From Chloroflexota bacterium (GTDB lineage: Bacteria; Chloroflexota; Limnocylindria; Limnocylindrales; CSP1-4): a stretch of 6,721 nt of DNA. Of this stretch, positions 4,503 through 6,721 are shown in pieces; the first letter of the stretch is position 1; every line of letters starts with the position of its first letter. The notes below the pieces were generated by a model, which did no database searches, was not told the DNA's origin, and worked only from the letters and a program-made list of their open reading frames with translations. The position numbers and the translations under genes are program-made. The DNA lies in the NCBI GenBank assembly GCA_016200745.1, contig JACQEF010000267.1, forward strand, positions 1-6,721, written 5' to 3'.

Positions 4503-5855
4503 GTGACCCGTCACCTTGCTCGTCGCCCATCACGCCAGTCGGTCGTCCTCGCCCTCTTCGGGCTGCTCCTGCTCGCGACCGGTACCCGCGGCGCCGGCCG
4601 GGAGGTCGTGGTCCTGCCGACGACCGGGATCGTCGACCAGGTCATGGCCCGCTACCTGGCCGACGGGATCGCCCGCGCGGAGCGCGAGGACGCGGCAGCG
4701 GTGGTGATCAAGCTCGACACGCCGGGTGGCGACCTGTTCTCGACCAACGACATCGTCGGGACGCTGCTCGAGGCGAAGGTGCCGGTCATCGTCTGGGTCG
4801 CCCCGGCCGGCGGGTTTGCCGCGAGCGCCGGGACGTTCATCACGCTGGCGTCGAACATCGCGCTGATGGCGCCCGGGACGAGCATCGGCGCGGCGTCCCC
4901 GGTGGGCGGCCAGGGCGAGACCATCACCGGCACCGAAGGCGACAAGATCCGCAACGACGCGATCGCCAAGATCACGTCGATCGCGGAGGCCCGCCATCGC
5001 AACGTCGACTGGGCGGTCTCGGCCGTCCGCGACGCGAGGTCGTCCCCGGTCAGCGAGGCCGTCAGGCTCGGCGTCGTGGACGGCATGGCGTCGACCCTCG
5101 AAGAGGTCCTCGCCTTCGCCAACGGCCGCCGGGTCGAGGTCGCCGGCCAGACCGTGACGCTCGACCTGACCGACGCCAGCCCGGTCGAGGTCGGGATGAA
5201 CCCATTTCAGCAGTTCATCCGGTTGCTGTCGGACCCGACCATCGCCTTCCTGCTGTTCAGCGCCGGGTCGGCCGGCATCATCGCCGAGCTGTGGAGCCCG
5301 AACTTCGTGACCGGGATCCTCGGCGCGCTGGCGCTGATTCTCGCGTTCATCGGCCTCGGGGCGCTGCCGCTCAACGTGGGCGGCCTGCTGCTGATCCTGC
5401 TCGCGATGGTGCTGTTCGGACTGGAGGTGACCGTGACCAGCCACGGTCTGCTTGGCGTCGGCGGTCTCGTCTCCTTCGCGCTGGGCGCGTCCGCCCTGTT
5501 CACCGAGCCGGGCGACCCGTTCGAGCCCGTCGTCAGGGTCGCCCCGGTCGTGATCGTGGTGACCACCGCGACCGCGGCCGCGTTCCTCGCGCTCGTCGTG
5601 TGGGCCGCCGTCCGGAGCCGGACCATGCGTTCGCCGAGCGGGGTGGTCGGCTCGGCGGCCGCGCTGCCAGCCGGCTCGGTGGGCATCGTCCGCCGCCCGC
5701 TGGAGCCGCTCGGATCGATCCACGTCGCGGGCGAGGAATGGTCCGCGCGCTCGGTCGACGGCCGGCCGCTCGAGCGTGGCGTACAAGTTCGCGTTGTCTC
5801 GACGGATGGGCTGACCCTGTTGGTCGAGCCCGCACCGCCATCCACGGAATCGTGA
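4503..5855 (+). CDS. nfeD: Long-form NfeD membrane serine protease (ClpP-like domain plus NfeD OB-fold)
   Basis: The 450-residue protein has a signal peptide (Arg-rich start, hydrophobic about 13-26). A ClpP/SppA-like protease domain follows (about 33-225) with LDTPGGD (71-77) and AASAG holding the nucleophile Ser108. Lys148 in GDKIRND is the likely dyad lysine: the 40-residue gap closely matches the Ser97/Lys138 dyad of the Pyrococcus 1510-N protease. Next come several membrane segments (about 246-263, 269-290, 293-311, 315-333, 347-370) and a C-terminal NfeD OB-fold (about 390-445: LGSIHVAGEEWSA, GVQVRVV, GLTLLVEP). Long NfeD proteins cleave hydrophobic stretches of partner SPFH/stomatin proteins in the membrane. 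GTG 4503 is chosen because GGAGGG precedes it at 7-nt spacing; the frame stays open to GTG 4473, but that start would sit inside the promoter. The SPFH partner follows 16 nt downstream. Confidence 0.92.
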   Translation: MTRHLARRPSRQSVVLALFGLLLLATGTRGAGREVVVLPTTGIVDQVMARYLADGIARAEREDAAAVVIKLDTPGGDLFSTNDIVGTLLEAKVPVIVWVAPAGGFAASAGTFITLASNIALMAPGTSIGAASPVGGQGETITGTEGDKIRNDAIAKITSIAEARHRNVDWAVSAVRDARSSPVSEAVRLGVVDGMASTLEEVLAFANGRRVEVAGQTVTLDLTDASPVEVGMNPFQQFIRLLSDPTIAFLLFSAGSAGIIAELWSPNFVTGILGALALILAFIGLGALPLNVGGLLLILLAMVLFGLEVTVTSHGLLGVGGLVSFALGASALFTEPGDPFEPVVRVAPVVIVVTTATAAAFLALVVWAAVRSRTMRSPSGVVGSAAALPAGSVGIVRRPLEPLGSIHVAGEEWSARSVDGRPLERGVQVRVVSTDGLTLLVEPAPPSTES

Positions 5856-5871
5856 TCGAACGGAGGGTCTG

Positions 5872-6721
5872 ATGGAAGTCCCGGTTGTGGCCGCGGTCGC
5901 CGCGTTCCTGATCGTCGTCCTGCTCGTGATCGTCTACCTGTCGATCCGGGTGGTCCAGCAGTACGAGAAGATGGTCGTCTTCCGCCTGGGTCGCACGAAC
6001 GAGAGCATGGTCCGCGATCCGGGCCTGCGGTTCCTCGTGCCGATCATCGACCGGCCGGTCAAGGTCGACGTCCGCGAGCAGTTCATCGAGGTCCCCAGCC
6101 AGACCACGATCACCAAGGACAACGCGCCGATCAGCGTCGACTTCCTGATCTACTGGCGGATCTCCGACCCGCTCCGCAGCGTGGTCAACGTCGCCAACTT
6201 CCCGGGCGCCCTCCAGGGCGTCGCGACCACGACGCTCCGCGCGGTGATCGGCGACATCCTGCTCGACGAGGTGCTGTCCAAGCGCGAGCAGATCAACGAA
6301 GTCCTGCGGACCAAGCTCGACGAGGTGACGGAGCGCTGGGGTGGCAAGGTCACCACGGTCGAGATCCGTGAGATCACTCCGCCGCGCGACGTCCAGGACG
6401 CGATGAACCGCCAGCTGAGCTCGGAGCGGACGCGGCGGGCCGTGATCACCGAATCGGAGGGGACCCGCCAGGCGGCGATCAACGTCGCCGAGGGCCAGAA
6501 GCAGTCGGAGATCCTCAAGGCCGAGGGTGAGCGCCAGGCGGCGATCCTGCGCGCCGAGGGCTTCAGCCAGGCCCTCGAGCGGATCTACCGTGCGGCGTCG
6601 GGCGTCGACCAGAAGACGATGGCGCTCCAGTACCTCGAGGCGCTCAAGGCGCTCGGCGCCAGCCCGTCGACGAAGTACGTCATCCCGGTCGAGTTCACCC
6701 GGCTCCTCGAGCCGCTCACCG
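5872..6721 (+). CDS. SPFH/band 7 (stomatin-like, slipin/QmcA type) membrane protein, C-terminus cut off
   Basis: ATG 5872 has GGAGG (5862-5866) at 5-nt spacing. The visible 283 residues start with one hydrophobic segment (about 5-25) and then the SPFH domain: QQYEKMVVFRLGR (29-41), DPGLRFLVPIID (49-60), VPSQTTITKDNAPISVDFLIYW (about 74-95) and TTLRAVIGDILLDEVLS (120-136). The signature ERWGGKVTTVEIREITPP (154-171) follows. A charged, helical, coiled-coil-prone stretch rich in EGxRQAA units comes next (about 184-232), then a C-terminal segment (YLEALKALG, KYVIPVEF) as in QmcA/stomatin-type proteins. These proteins form large membrane-associated oligomers that organise microdomains and work with NfeD partners. 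The gene is still open at the last base; probably only a short tail is missing. It is co-transcribed with nfeD. Confidence 0.92.
   Translation, partial: MEVPVVAAVAAFLIVVLLVIVYLSIRVVQQYEKMVVFRLGRTNESMVRDPGLRFLVPIIDRPVKVDVREQFIEVPSQTTITKDNAPISVDFLIYWRISDPLRSVVNVANFPGALQGVATTTLRAVIGDILLDEVLSKREQINEVLRTKLDEVTERWGGKVTTVEIREITPPRDVQDAMNRQLSSERTRRAVITESEGTRQAAINVAEGQKQSEILKAEGERQAAILRAEGFSQALERIYRAASGVDQKTMALQYLEALKALGASPSTKYVIPVEFTRLLEPLT

Noticed and set aside
4530..5786. 418-residue minus-strand open frame opposite nfeD
   Set aside because: Antisense shadow full of RDRGD-like low-complexity sequence. The sense strand encodes a full NfeD with catalytic residues.

Overview
The window is very GC-rich, gene-dense bacterial DNA. 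Every gene I can support is on the + strand, intergenic gaps are short and starts are often GTG. Base composition, gene content and small Arg-rich zinc-ribbon protein suggest an uncultivated high-GC bacterium, most plausibly a Chloroflexota lineage (Limnocylindria/Ellin6529-like). This is an inference from general impression; no rRNA or other marker gene is present to confirm it.

Layout: (1) 1-240 is the 3' end of a 2'-5' RNA ligase-like RNA cyclic phosphodiesterase (thpR). (2) 337-1317 encodes a membrane-anchored, Pro/Thr-rich low-complexity protein of unknown function, with near-perfect 24-bp tandem repeats. (3) 1378-2946 is a TrpB2-type tryptophan synthase beta chain. Its C-terminal end appears frameshifted, so the frame now runs about 230 bases past a probable ancestral stop and through the next gene. 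(4) 2735-2977 encodes an 80-residue CxxC/CxxC zinc-ribbon protein. (5) 3023-3886 is prephenate dehydrogenase (tyrA). (6) 3883-4470 is a Nudix-family protein, overlapping tyrA by 4 bp (GTGA). (7) 4503-5855 is a long-form NfeD membrane serine protease. (8) 5872-6721 is its SPFH/stomatin-like partner, cut by the window edge.

Functionally, genes 3-5 form a small aromatic amino acid neighbourhood (tryptophan and tyrosine branches), with the Nudix gene translationally coupled to tyrA. Genes 7-8 are the classic NfeD-SPFH membrane-quality-control pair. Two identical 9-bp motifs, TGCGATACT, which look like extended -10 promoters, sit just before tyrA and nfeD and suggest how the strand is divided into transcription units. 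The tyrA mRNA would be close to leaderless.

The most notable points are the apparent trpB2 C-terminal frameshift with a relic LPQV-stop in the +1 frame, the inverted repeat that encloses the nfeD promoter and Shine-Dalgarno sequence, and the homogeneous VATPTP repeat tract. I see no mobile element, CRISPR array, RNA gene or obviously new multi-gene system.
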